From DATFVA01 sp963747755 (GTDB lineage Bacteria; Bacteroidota; Ignavibacteria; Ignavibacteriales; Ignavibacteriaceae): a DNA stretch of 64,000 nucleotides. This document shows, in pieces, positions 26,667 to 36,043 of this stretch (position 1 is the stretch's first letter; the number at the start of each line of letters is the position of its first letter). The position numbers and the translations under genes are program-made. The notes beneath the pieces are model-generated. The model was not told where the DNA came from, made no database searches, and saw only the letters and a program-made list of their open reading frames with translations. The stretch covers positions 1,240,001 to 1,304,000 of the forward strand of contig CAVVGK010000014.1 of assembly GCA_963747755.1 (NCBI GenBank), in the 5' to 3' direction.

Positions 26667-29600
26667 TTAATCTCTTTTTAATCCTTTCATCATTGGACCG
26701 TCTCCAAAATTAGAAGTCGAATGACAATCCCAGCAGTTTGTCGGATCTCCGGGCTCATGTTCTTCCAGGAAATCATCATAATGACAGCTCAGACACTGAG
26801 GCTGATAATTCGCCTCTGAATGACAGTTACTGCAGTCCATTGTGTTATGAGGACTAGCGAGGTTGTAGAAACTATGATTAAAGTTTGCTGGCTGCCATGC
26901 GTTTTGTGTATGACAGGTCAGACATTCATGTGCAAAGTTCAGTTGTACATGAGGAGGATCGTTTGTTCCGTTAAAATCATCAGAATGACACCCATAACAG
27001 GTATTGGGAGTATTGTTGTAGTTGCCGTTATGGCAGGTACTACAGTCGTTGGCTATTGCTATATGAGCGCCGACAAACTGGAAGTAATTTCCATGATCAG
27101 GAAACTGCGCAGGCGCCCATCCCGGGTTTGTTGTATGACAGGTCTGGCACTCGGTTGAAAGCTGAAGAGCAGTGTGACTCGGGTTCGTTGTGTTATTATA
27201 ATTAGTCTGATGACATGCAACGCATTCTGTTGGTGTTCCGGTAAACCCTGAAGCATGGCAATCGGAACATTGAACCTGAAGATGTGCGCCGGTTAGCGGA
27301 AAGCTGGTATTATTATGATCAAAAGATGCCGGAGTCCACGCGTTGAAACTGTGGCATAAATCGCAGCTAGTGGGATAACCCTGGGAAACATGATTCGGTG
27401 CTGAATTGAATTCTGATTGATGGCAGGGAAGACATTCTGGGTTTAATCCTGTGACAACTCCCTGGTGACACTCCGAGCATTGTATCTGGGCATGCACACC
27501 CTGCAGCTGGAACCCGGTTATAGTATGGTCAAACGTTGAGGGAATAAAAGCAGTGGTAGTATGACAATCTCCGCAGGTCACGGGGATTCCTGCTGCTGCA
27601 TGATTTGGATTGGCAGCTGAATTATAATCTGACTGATGACAGGATACACAATCAGGACTAAGACCGGTAATAACTCCCTGGTGACAGGATGAGCATTGCA
27701 GAGAAGTATGGGCTCCATCCAATAAAAACCCTGTAGTAGTATGATTGAATATTGATGGTGACCATCCGCTTGCCGTATGACAGTCTTCACAGGTGACCGG
27801 GATTCCTGCGGAAGTGTGGTTGGGATTTACCGCATTATTATAATCATCCTGATGGCACTGCACGCAGTCGGTTGATGTAAGATTGTAATTTCCGTTGTGA
27901 CAGGTATTGCAGTCGGTTATTGCGGCATGCTGTCCGGTCAGTTCAAAGTACTGACTGTGCTGAGGGAACTGTGCAGGCTGCCATCCCGGACTTGTGGTAT
28001 GACAGGTCTCGCAATCGGTCGAAATTCCCAACGACTGATGATTAGGATTGGTAGTCCCGTTGAAATCTATTTGATGACAATCCGAACAAACCATAGAGGG
28101 AGGCTGTGAATAGCCGTTAACATGACATTGTTCGCAGGAAACTGTTGTATGAGCACCGGTTAACGGAAAGACCGATAAATTATGATTAAATGAACCATCT
28201 GCATCTCCTGTCGGATGACAGGCAAAACAGGCATTGCTTTCATATATGTATCCCTGTACACCCTGGTGTTCGTCATCTGTATCCTGCTGATTATGTTCAT
28301 GACAGGTAATACAGGAGAACACCGAATAATCATTCGGCTGAGTATGACAGTCGGAACATTCGTTCCATTCCCCATTGTGCTTTCCCGAATATATCGGGAA
28401 GTATTGAGCATCGTGATCAAATGTAGCCGGCTGCCATGCATTTTGACTGTGACAGCTTTGACAGTCGGTACCGAATCCCACTGATTGATGATTCGGATTG
28501 GTTGTGTTATTATAATTCTCTGCATGACATCCGTAACATTCGTTTGGAGTCGAATTATAGTTTCCATTATGGCAATCAGCGCAATCGGCTATATTAGCGT
28601 GAGCTCCCAGCAACTGGTAAAAGTTATTATGTACGGGGAATGCTGCAGGCTGCCAGCCCGGATTGGTTGTATGACATGTCTGACAGTCAGTAGATATTCC
28701 TATTGCAGGGTGGTTTGGATTTGTTGTGTTATTAAAATCAGACTGATGACAACTCACGCACTGAGTCGGGGTTCCCGTAAACCCAACCTGGTGACAGCTT
28801 GAACAGTCAGCGGTCTGGTGCGCTCCCGTCAGCGGGAAAGCAGTTATTGAATGGTTAAAATCGGCATCATCCCAGGTATTAGTATTATGGCACATCTCGC
28901 ATTCGTGAGGATAGTTCTGTGAGACATGATTTTCAGCCCGGTTATAATCATCCTGGTGGCAGGAGTAGCACGCAGGATCTGCATTAGATGCTGTACCCTG
29001 GTGACAGGAAGAGCAATCCAGTGTGGTATGCCGTCCGGTAAGCTCGAAGCCAGTAGCTGTATGGTCAAAAGATGAGGGAACAAATGCTGTTGTATTATGG
29101 CAATCCTGGCATTCTGTTGATATCCCTAAAGTGCTATGATTAGGGTTGGTTGAATTGTTGTAAGAACTCTCATGACATGAATAGCAATTTGTTGGTGTAC
29201 CCGCAAATCCCTGTGAATGACAGGCCGAGCAGTCGATCGTTTTATGAGCACCTGTCAGTTCGAATTGAGTCAAATTGTGATCAAATTCCGCCGGCGTCCA
29301 ACCGTTAATGCTATGACATTGGGTACATTCATGAGGGAAACCCGCAAGTTGATGGTTCGGATCTGTAGTTGCATTATAATCGGATTCGTGGCAGGAATAA
29401 CAGTCGTTTGAAAGCCCTCCGAAATTTCCTCCGCTTCCATGGCAGGCTGCACATTCAATGTTATGTCCTCCCTTAAGAGGGAAGAAATCGTGGTTGAAGT
29501 TCGTTGCAGACCAAACCATACTTGTAACATCATGACACTCTTCGCAGTTTTTGGAGAAGCCTGCATCCTTATGGACCGGACTGGTTGTTTGAGTGTAGTC

Positions 29601-30080
29601 CTGCTGGTGACAGTCGTAGCAATCTATGGAAAGCACCGTAAAATTCAGATCCTGATAACCGGTATGACACTGCTCGCAGTCGGCCAGCTTATGTGCACCA
29701 ACCAGCGGGAAGCGGCTTTCCTGATGGACAACGTTGATATCCCTGACTATCCAGGTTTCGGGAGAGTGGCACCTCTGGCAATCATAGCCCACAGACCCGC
29801 GGTGAACATCTTTATGACAAGAAAAGCAGTCTTCTTTTGCCTTAGCTTTTGAAAATATTAGGGATTCATGGCAGGATTTACAGTTTACTTCTTTATGCTG
29901 ACCTATCAATTCAAACCCGGTGCTGACATGATCAAAGGTTACTTTATCCGGATTAACTATCCAACTCGAAGATTCATGACAAAATGAGCAGTCAATATTG
30001 AAGTCGTCTCCATGAGGCGACTGAGCGAATGATGCTGCGGAACTTATCAGCAGGAATATTATGAATGACAGGATGCGCAT
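26667..30080 (-). CDS. Giant multihaem c-type cytochrome, 46 CxxCH motifs
   Basis: A 1137-aa exported protein (signal peptide to SFAQ) in which I count 46 CxxCH haem-binding motifs, about one per 25 residues. The middle is built of a tri-haem module of about 72 residues: CxxCHxxxYN..TNPNH, then TxCxxCH..W.PA.FDH, then F.LTGAH....CxxCH. The extra His residues in NPNH, DH and GAH are probable distal haem ligands. No lipobox, membrane helix or T9SS tail is visible. It should be a periplasmic or surface electron wire. It overlaps the 20-haem gene by 22 bp and is followed after one base by the barrel gene. Confidence 0.9.
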   Translation of the reverse strand: MRILSFIIFLLISSAASFAQSPHGDDFNIDCSFCHESSSWIVNPDKVTFDHVSTGFELIGQHKEVNCKSCHESLIFSKAKAKEDCFSCHKDVHRGSVGYDCQRCHSPETWIVRDINVVHQESRFPLVGAHKLADCEQCHTGYQDLNFTVLSIDCYDCHQQDYTQTTSPVHKDAGFSKNCEECHDVTSMVWSATNFNHDFFPLKGGHNIECAACHGSGGNFGGLSNDCYSCHESDYNATTDPNHQLAGFPHECTQCHSINGWTPAEFDHNLTQFELTGAHKTIDCSACHSQGFAGTPTNCYSCHESSYNNSTNPNHSTLGISTECQDCHNTTAFVPSSFDHTATGFELTGRHTTLDCSSCHQGTASNADPACYSCHQDDYNRAENHVSQNYPHECEMCHNTNTWDDADFNHSITAFPLTGAHQTADCSSCHQVGFTGTPTQCVSCHQSDFNNTTNPNHPAIGISTDCQTCHTTNPGWQPAAFPVHNNFYQLLGAHANIADCADCHNGNYNSTPNECYGCHAENYNNTTNPNHQSVGFGTDCQSCHSQNAWQPATFDHDAQYFPIYSGKHNGEWNECSDCHTQPNDYSVFSCITCHEHNQQDTDDEHQGVQGYIYESNACFACHPTGDADGSFNHNLSVFPLTGAHTTVSCEQCHVNGYSQPPSMVCSDCHQIDFNGTTNPNHQSLGISTDCETCHTTSPGWQPAQFPQHSQYFELTGQHAAITDCNTCHNGNYNLTSTDCVQCHQDDYNNAVNPNHTSAGIPVTCEDCHTASGWSPSIFNHTTTGFLLDGAHTSLQCSSCHQGVITGLSPDCVSCHQSDYNSAANPNHAAAGIPVTCGDCHTTTAFIPSTFDHTITGFQLQGVHAQIQCSECHQGVVTGLNPECLPCHQSEFNSAPNHVSQGYPTSCDLCHSFNAWTPASFDHNNTSFPLTGAHLQVQCSDCHASGFTGTPTECVACHQTNYNNTTNPSHTALQLSTECQTCHTTNPGWAPAQFPDHGNYFQFVGAHIAIANDCSTCHNGNYNNTPNTCYGCHSDDFNGTNDPPHVQLNFAHECLTCHTQNAWQPANFNHSFYNLASPHNTMDCSNCHSEANYQPQCLSCHYDDFLEEHEPGDPTNCWDCHSTSNFGDGPMMKGLKRD

Positions 30081-31666
30081 CTGAAATCTTCTAACTTATA
30101 TTTTACATACTGGTAATTGTTATTAGTTATAACCGGATGACAGCGTGAACATTCCAGTTTCTGATGAGCTCCCTCTAACGAAAATCTTGTCTTGTTATGA
30201 TCAAATCTTTCCGGCTTCCAGTTAACAAAGCTGTGGCACCTTCTACAGTCATTATTTCCATTTAAGGAAAATTGCCCATTGTGAACATCTTTATGGCAGC
30301 TCTCACAATTCGAATCAAGAGCCGCGAATCGGAAAACCTTTTGGCCGGCACTCTCTTCTTTGTAATGACATCTCCCGCATTCCACATCTTTGTGTTTACC
30401 TTCGAGGGGGAAGGCTGTAAGCGAGTGATCAAATTTAATAGTATTCCAGCCCTCTGTAAAGTGACAGGCTGAACAATTATTATCCTGCATAAATTTGTCT
30501 GTTATTTCTGAACCATGCACGTTTTTATGACAGTCGATGCATTTCACCCCGACATTTTTGAAATGCCATTTTTCAGTTTTATAATGACAGGATTTGCAGG
30601 TAACGGCCAGATGTGACCCTGTCAACTTAAACCTTGTTATATTATGTTCTTTAATGGTGAAGCCTGATGGGGTGAATCCATTTACAGTATGGCAGGATGA
30701 ACAATCGCGGACACTGGATCCTTCAGTAAATTCACCATTATGGTAATCAGTATGACAATCGATACAATTTTGATGCCGGGGTTTTGAGTTCAGATCGTTA
30801 CCATGACATTTAGAACAGCTGACAATCATATGCCGGCCAGCAAGTGGATAATCTGTCTTATTATGGTCAAATGCCTTTTGGTTTATGTTCTTAAATCCTG
30901 TCGTGGAATGACAACTTTGACAGTCATTTCCGAATTTTCCAAGATGAACATCTTTATGGCAGTCACTGCAGGAGGCAAAAGGGATTCCTTTAAGTTTTGA
31001 TATCTGTTTACCATTAACAACCCGTGCCGGATGGCATTTATTGCATGTAACATTTTTATGCTCGCCGGTAAGTCTGAAAGCGGTTTTGGAATGATCAAAA
31101 TTTTCTACCTTTTTGAATGTAGTAGTATTATGACAGTCACTGCAATTAACACCCATTGCACCTCTATGCACATCCTCGTGACAGCTTTTGCATTCCCGGG
31201 AAAGTCCCAACAGCGTATTTTGTCTATTAACAACTTCCTGCACCTGTATGAATTCCTTCTTATGGCAATCATTGCATTTTATTTCAGTGTGTTTGCCGGA
31301 GAGAGTAAATCCTGCCTTTGAATGGTCAAAACCGTCGCGGTCGAAGTTGACTATTCGGAAATTTCTCCCATGATGCTCGCTATGACAGTCCCAGCAATCC
31401 TTATTTTTCACTTCATTGTCTGCGTGGTATCCCCTGTTGTCATCCATCAGCTTTTTAATTTCAGTGTGGCAATCAAGACATTTAGATTTCTGAACCTGTT
31501 TCCCAAGAACATGACATTTAGTACAGTTGCTTATTCCTTCGTATTTAGCATGAGCATTGGTGAGATCGCCGGGTGAGATCTGTCCGTAAACAGGGGATAG
31601 AAATAAAAGAAAACCTGCAAATATTCTGCAGACTATAAATGAAATTTTTTGTATTGAATTATTCAA
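30059..31666 (-). CDS. Multihaem c-type cytochrome, 20 CxxCH motifs
   Basis: A 535-aa protein with a signal peptide (cleavage near VYGQ) and 20 CxxCH motifs by my count (for example CTKCH near residue 48, CASCH at the C-terminus). The repeats differ from those of the 46-haem protein: they are Lys-rich and show FDHSKT.F.L.G.H....C..CH, and pairs such as CHKDVH.G..G.DC..CH. The higher positive charge suggests a soluble periplasmic carrier. The start is TTG at 31666. Its 3' end overlaps the 46-haem gene. It lies 56 bp after the Fe-S/FAD gene. Confidence 0.9.
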   Translation of the reverse strand: MNNSIQKISFIVCRIFAGFLLFLSPVYGQISPGDLTNAHAKYEGISNCTKCHVLGKQVQKSKCLDCHTEIKKLMDDNRGYHADNEVKNKDCWDCHSEHHGRNFRIVNFDRDGFDHSKAGFTLSGKHTEIKCNDCHKKEFIQVQEVVNRQNTLLGLSRECKSCHEDVHRGAMGVNCSDCHNTTTFKKVENFDHSKTAFRLTGEHKNVTCNKCHPARVVNGKQISKLKGIPFASCSDCHKDVHLGKFGNDCQSCHSTTGFKNINQKAFDHNKTDYPLAGRHMIVSCSKCHGNDLNSKPRHQNCIDCHTDYHNGEFTEGSSVRDCSSCHTVNGFTPSGFTIKEHNITRFKLTGSHLAVTCKSCHYKTEKWHFKNVGVKCIDCHKNVHGSEITDKFMQDNNCSACHFTEGWNTIKFDHSLTAFPLEGKHKDVECGRCHYKEESAGQKVFRFAALDSNCESCHKDVHNGQFSLNGNNDCRRCHSFVNWKPERFDHNKTRFSLEGAHQKLECSRCHPVITNNNYQYVKYKLEDFRCASCHS

Positions 31667-31722
31667 CAGGAAGAATTCCGCTATTGTTGCTGATTAACAA
31701 ACCTCACTGAGACATAAGGATA

Positions 31723-33059
31723 TTAGTTCTCGTGCTTCATGATAGCATCACCGAATTTTTTGGTTATTCGTATCCCGATCTTTTCAAGAAATTTTGTTGG
31801 GAGTTCTCCCCCGGCGAAAATATATATTAGGTCATTCTGCAGATTGATGAAATTTTCTTTTTCTTCAACAGCAAGGATAACCGAATCATCCCTTATCTCC
31901 TTAACATTCGAATTGAAGATTGCCCTGATAGCTTTTTTTTGCATTGCTCTCTCTACTCTCTCTAGGTTCTTTGGTTTCAATCTTGCAAATGATGCATTAC
32001 GGTAACTTAATGTCACTTCGTTACCTTCATCGGCAAGAAGCAGTGCATTTTCCACCGCCGAATCCCCTCCTCCCACAACAAGCACTTTTTTAGCGTGTAT
32101 CAGTTCAGGTTCAAGCAAACGGTAGGCAACTTTCTCCTTATTCTCACCCGGAACTCCAAGTTTCCTGGGCGAACCTCTTCTTCCGATCGAGAGGAGGATC
32201 GTTCTCGTAGTATAAATATCCTTAGAAGTTTTCACCCTGAATATATCCCCGTCTTTTTCAACATCAATAACTTTTTCCTGTTCATTTATCTTTATATTGT
32301 TCCTGGCAATAGCCTCCATCCAAAGATCCAGCAGCTCGGTTTTCGATGTCTCCGATAATTTAACTTTGCCATATAAAGGAAGATCCATAGAAGAGGTCAT
32401 CACCACCTTCGCACGCGGAAAGTTGAAAACTGTTCCGCCGAGACTGTCCTGTTCAAGCGTCAGGTAATGAAGACCTGCTTTTGCAGCTGAAAGTGTAGCC
32501 GAAATCCCTGCCGGACCTGCCCCGATAATGGCTACATCAAACTGCGCTTTGTGACTGCTTTTTATTTTCTTTTGCAGAAATTCAACGGCCTGCTTACCTT
32601 GTTCAACGGCATTTTTTATCAATCCCATCCCTCCGAGTTCACCTGCTATAAATATACCGGGAATGTTTGTTTCGAATTCGGGACTAACATGGGGAAGATC
32701 CACTCCTCTTTTTTCAGTACCGATACATAGTGTAATAGCCTGCATAGGACAGGCATGAAACATGCTCCATGCCCAACACACCTTGAGGCATTTATTGTAT
32801 GCGCCTGGCCGCTTACTATTCCCAATATGTCCTTTTCGGGACAAGCAGCCACACAAGCCCCGCTCCCTATACAGGTTTCAAGGTCAACTACTGGATGTAG
32901 AGAGACGGGCTCGTGAAAGCCCAGTTCTTTTGCCTTCTCAATTTTCTGTGTAGTTATCTTCGTCCTTTTCTTATAATTACTGAGATAGAAAAACAGGACA
33001 ATAAATATTACTGCCAGAATAATTGAATAGGCTACTATATTTTCAAGGATTACTTCCAT
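31723..33059 (-). pseudogene. Membrane-anchored Fe-S/FAD oxidoreductase (YpdA/TrxB-like), split by a one-base frameshift
   Basis: The two reading frames join into one protein: a membrane helix (residues about 8-26), two ferredoxin-like motifs, then a flavoprotein with the FAD loop VAIIGAGPAGISA and the NAD(P) loop VLVVGGGDSAVENA, closing with the YpdA-type FAGGELP. The frame breaks at the TTT of 32758-32760: the 5' half reads ..GHGACF and the other frame continues ..HACPMQAIT; one missing base restores the motif C-x5-C-x3-CP. Either a sequencing slip or a true lesion. In both Fe-S motifs the usual second Cys is replaced (CIGSGAC, CVGHGAC). The gene sits between the TPR anchor and the 20-haem cytochrome; it may feed or draw electrons from that chain. 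Confidence 0.82.
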
Positions 33060-33172
33060 ATCGCTCAGCTATCTTATCAAATATTCTTGAGGCTGTCTCG
33101 AAGAATCAAATGTCCATCCCGCACCGCTTGTGGTGGTATACAAACGGACGTCTTCCAGAGAGAGATATCCAA

Positions 33173-33207
33173 AGATTTCTCTTCAAAGGCTCATTTGAAA
33201 TGACAAT
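33173..33207. repeat. Partial copy of the dispersed inverted-repeat element
   Basis: AGATTTCT at 33173-33180 and TTTGAAATGACAAT at 33194-33207 match the right half of the element at 57892-57986. The copy lies in the 167 bp gap between the Fe-S/FAD gene and the TPR anchor gene, interrupting an otherwise tight gene run. Confidence 0.45.
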
Positions 33208-33226
33208 GTCTTACGAGTTTGCGTCC

Positions 33227-33853
33227 TTACAATTTCTCCAGGGATGATTTTGCAAGCTCTGCTGCTTCATCTCCTGGGTATGAGGAAATCAGTTTGTTCC
33301 AGATTTCTTTTGCTCTCGTTGTATCTCCCTTGCTGGCAGCTATTGCACCGAGGTTGTACATAGCCTGCGTATTATTTTTATCGTTATCTAAAACCCGGAT
33401 TGTATATTCTTCAGCCTTCTTATAATCCTGTTTACTGAAATAAATCATCGAAAGACTAAACAGAATATCATTTCTTTTGGGATCAACTTTCAGGATTTTT
33501 TCATAATATGGGATAGCCTGCTCGGGTTTATGTGCAGCGGCAATAAAATCAGCGTACTGCTTTATTTTAGCAGTATCATTTGGGCTGGCTTCAACATCTT
33601 TCTTCAGCATATCCATTTTTTGATAAAATTCCTGGGACACATTGCCTTTTGAAGGGTTGCTGCCTCCAGGATTACCGAGTCCTTTATGTATTTCATCATT
33701 AGGTACCTGCTGATTCTCAATATTTCCGACGGCAGGTTCTGTTTCGTTGCTATCCCTGCCTGCCAGAAATAGCAGAGTTATTACCACACCAAGAGCAAGA
33801 ATTATGTATAAATAAGCTATTCTGAACTTCAACTTTCCTCCTAAAAAATCCAC
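33227..33853 (-). CDS. Membrane-anchored TPR protein in the cytochrome locus
   Basis: A 208-aa protein with one N-terminal helix (about residues 12-31, IAYLYIILALGVVITLLFLA), a Gly/Asn/Pro-rich linker and TPR units in the C-terminal half (PEQAIPYYEKILKVDPKRND, AMYNLGAIAASKGDTTRAKE). This is the plan of NrfG/CcmI-type TPR subunits that present apocytochromes to haem lyase, so a role in maturing or holding the multihaem cytochromes is an inference from context. It overlaps the upstream cytochrome b-like gene by 13 bp. Confidence 0.72.
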   Translation of the reverse strand: MDFLGGKLKFRIAYLYIILALGVVITLLFLAGRDSNETEPAVGNIENQQVPNDEIHKGLGNPGGSNPSKGNVSQEFYQKMDMLKKDVEASPNDTAKIKQYADFIAAAHKPEQAIPYYEKILKVDPKRNDILFSLSMIYFSKQDYKKAEEYTIRVLDNDKNNTQAMYNLGAIAASKGDTTRAKEIWNKLISSYPGDEAAELAKSSLEKL

Positions 33854-34722
33854 TTATAACCAAAAATAATAGTAACAGCTATATGTATAAACATTATTAC
33901 AAACATTGTAATGGCGAAAGGCAGGTGCACAATATGCCAGTACCTGAACAATTTTTGCGTAGTGCGTAACATACCTATTTTTCGGGAAAGTGTGAGTTTC
34001 GACTTGGAAATCCTTAGAATTTCCTTTTCTCTTTCACTTTTGAGGTTAAGATTCCTCAATTCCCGTTTAATCTGATTTAGAACTGAGCGGGTACCGAAGT
34101 AGTCCTCTATCATCATAACAAAACTCGTTCCAAATCCGACCTGTTTATATTTATCAGTATGAGAATGCTTCGAAAATTTAGAGATAATGTTTCCATTTAT
34201 TGAATATTCTGTTTTCAGTCTATGGGTAAGATCTTCATTGATTTCGTTAAGTTCACTGACGCTCAGTTCTTTTCCCTGGATTGTCCTTGGAATCTGCACA
34301 TAAATAAACCTCCCCACAACTCCGCTTGCGACTACAGCTACCATACTCCAAAAACTTACGGCAACTATCCCGCCAAATTTAAAGGCTGTATGATAAAGAA
34401 CAAGAATTGGTCCGACTGTGCATAAAAAAATATGGAACTCGAGCCAGTGTTTTAAAAATCCCAGATTGAAAAAGCGTCTTACTCTTTTCCTGATCATATA
34501 AATGGCTACACCGAAAATCATCATAAGACTGCCGATTATCCCGAAACCATGTCCAAGAATCCCGCTCGGCTTCAGGAGATCATAATTCGGCTGAAAAAAT
34601 CGCTCTTCGAGGGGAGTTGTATAATACTGGTATCCGTAGACACCCAGCAGAGAAGTGACTCCGATACCGACAATAATAAAAAGAACTATATAAATACGGT
34701 GCAGAGATTTATTCATGAACAA
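33841..34722 (-). CDS. Probable dihaem b-type membrane cytochrome
   Basis: A 293-aa protein with five predicted helices (about 9-29, 57-77, 94-114, 118-143, 264-288) and a 120-residue soluble, charged insert between the last two. His97 and His111 lie in helix 3, and His266 and His280 in helix 5; both pairs are 14 residues apart, the spacing used for the two stacked haems of cytochrome b-type proteins. This supports a bis-His dihaem that could take electrons from quinol. No known family recognised by eye. It is the first gene of the run that leads to the Fe-S/FAD and multihaem genes. Confidence 0.65.
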   Translation of the reverse strand: MFMNKSLHRIYIVLFIIVGIGVTSLLGVYGYQYYTTPLEERFFQPNYDLLKPSGILGHGFGIIGSLMMIFGVAIYMIRKRVRRFFNLGFLKHWLEFHIFLCTVGPILVLYHTAFKFGGIVAVSFWSMVAVVASGVVGRFIYVQIPRTIQGKELSVSELNEINEDLTHRLKTEYSINGNIISKFSKHSHTDKYKQVGFGTSFVMMIEDYFGTRSVLNQIKRELRNLNLKSEREKEILRISKSKLTLSRKIGMLRTTQKLFRYWHIVHLPFAITMFVIMFIHIAVTIIFGYKWIF

Positions 34723-34849
34723 GCCGGAATAATGAGTATGTAATTATTTATATAGTTAAAATAATAATTTTTTTGTGACATTTGTTGAAAGGCCAATAAC
34801 TATGGATACCCCTTGAAAGGAATGAGCGGCCTTAACAGCCGCCGTTTAC

Positions 34850-35164
34850 TTATTGTGTATTGTTTTCAAGCATCTCATAGAGGGTTGAATACTTTGTGGT
34901 TCCCTCTTTGGTCATATCATTCAGTTTGTTTATGAGGAGGTTGATTCTCTCGCTCTGATCATCATCAAATGCTTCATACGCTTCAACAGAATTAAATGTA
35001 TATTGCTCCTGGTAGTGATGGTTCTTCCCTTTCGTCTCATAAACCGAATAATTTTCCAGTCCTTCAGTATTAAGGAGATTTTTCAGTTCTTTTATTACTG
35101 AGAGGTAATCATCCTTCTTATCAACAGGAATTTCATATTCAATTGTGAAAATAACTTTTGGCAT
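34850..35164 (-). CDS. Small protein of unknown function, possible dimeric alpha-beta barrel
   Basis: A 104-aa protein without signal peptide or membrane helix. Its pattern (VIFTIEYEIPVDKKDDYLSVIKEL, then YSVYETKGKNHHYQEQYTFNS, then an acidic helix) fits a ferredoxin-like/ABM fold, but no conserved active-site residues are evident. It follows dapF by 15 bp on the same strand and may be co-transcribed with it. Function unknown. Confidence 0.6.
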   Translation of the reverse strand: MPKVIFTIEYEIPVDKKDDYLSVIKELKNLLNTEGLENYSVYETKGKNHHYQEQYTFNSVEAYEAFDDDQSERINLLINKLNDMTKEGTTKYSTLYEMLENNTQ

Positions 35165-35179
35165 TTACGCTCCAGACAT

Positions 35180-36043
35180 TTATAGATATTTATTTAGCAA
35201 AAACTCCCCGGTAAAAGTAGTTTTAACCGGACCATTCAAAGATAAACCTTTTATTGTTTTATCTTCAAATTTAAAATCAACAATTAATTCATCACCTCCA
35301 TAAGTAGTTAATCTTATGGGAGGTTCTAGTTCATTTCTTAAATAACTGATTACTGCCGCTGCTGCTGAACCTGTACCGCAGGCAAGCGTTTCATCTTCAA
35401 CTCCTCGTTCATATGTTCTTATGTATAGTTTCCCGTCTTTCAAATCGACAAAATTGACATTTGATCCTTCCGGTGAAAATTCAGGAAGATAACGAATCTC
35501 CCTCCCTATCGCTGATACAGGAACTTCACCTACCCCAGAGTACCTGGAAGCAGGCTTTGCGGAGTCCTTCATAATCTCATTAATGTAAATTATTACGTGC
35601 GGTGAACCTGTATTTATATAGCTCGCTGTAATCAACTGACCGCTGGCCTTAACCTTAAAGTTCTGTTTAAGATCCTCCGGTTCATTGAAATAAAACCGGA
35701 CACCATTCTCAAAAATTTCTCCGCGATATTCTGTTCCGTTTGAAAGAAAACAAACCTCATTTTCCAGCCTGAAAACTTTAGCTGCGTATGTCAAGGCACA
35801 CCTGACTCCGTTTCCGCATAAACTTCCGGTAGATCCATCAGCATTAAAATAATCCATGATAAAAGCATATTTATCCGATCCTGAAATAGTAATAATCCCG
35901 TCGGCGCCGACTCCGTTATGCCTGTTGCAGAGATTTTGAACCAATTTTTTAGAAAGAACTAATTCAGACGGTGTATCCTTATAAATAAGGATAAAATCGT
36001 TACCCGCACCGCTCATTTTCGCAAAAGAAATTTTCTGCATCAC
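35180..36043 (-). CDS. dapF: Diaminopimelate epimerase
   Basis: Interconverts LL- and meso-diaminopimelate for lysine and peptidoglycan synthesis. The two catalytic Cys are present: Cys76 in GSLCGNGVRCA and the one in ETLACGTGSAAAA near residue 222. The N-terminus KMSGAGNDFI is typical. At 287 aa it is full length. Followed by a small unknown gene. Confidence 0.96.
   Translation of the reverse strand: MMQKISFAKMSGAGNDFILIYKDTPSELVLSKKLVQNLCNRHNGVGADGIITISGSDKYAFIMDYFNADGSTGSLCGNGVRCALTYAAKVFRLENEVCFLSNGTEYRGEIFENGVRFYFNEPEDLKQNFKVKASGQLITASYINTGSPHVIIYINEIMKDSAKPASRYSGVGEVPVSAIGREIRYLPEFSPEGSNVNFVDLKDGKLYIRTYERGVEDETLACGTGSAAAAVISYLRNELEPPIRLTTYGGDELIVDFKFEDKTIKGLSLNGPVKTTFTGEFLLNKYL

Noticed and set aside
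26667..30080. Many open frames on the plus strand opposite the 46-haem gene
   Set aside because: They are mirror images of the repeated Cys/His codons in the real gene, have no ribosome sites or family matches, and lie fully inside it.
32756..32763. Possible programmed -1 frameshift in the Fe-S/FAD gene
   Set aside because: The shift direction fits, but TGTTTCA is not a known slippery sequence and I see no downstream stimulatory structure; a missing base is simpler.
34826..34842. Hairpin GCGGC / GCCGC after the small gene at 34850
   Set aside because: Only five base pairs with no T run; may be a weak terminator but cannot be supported.
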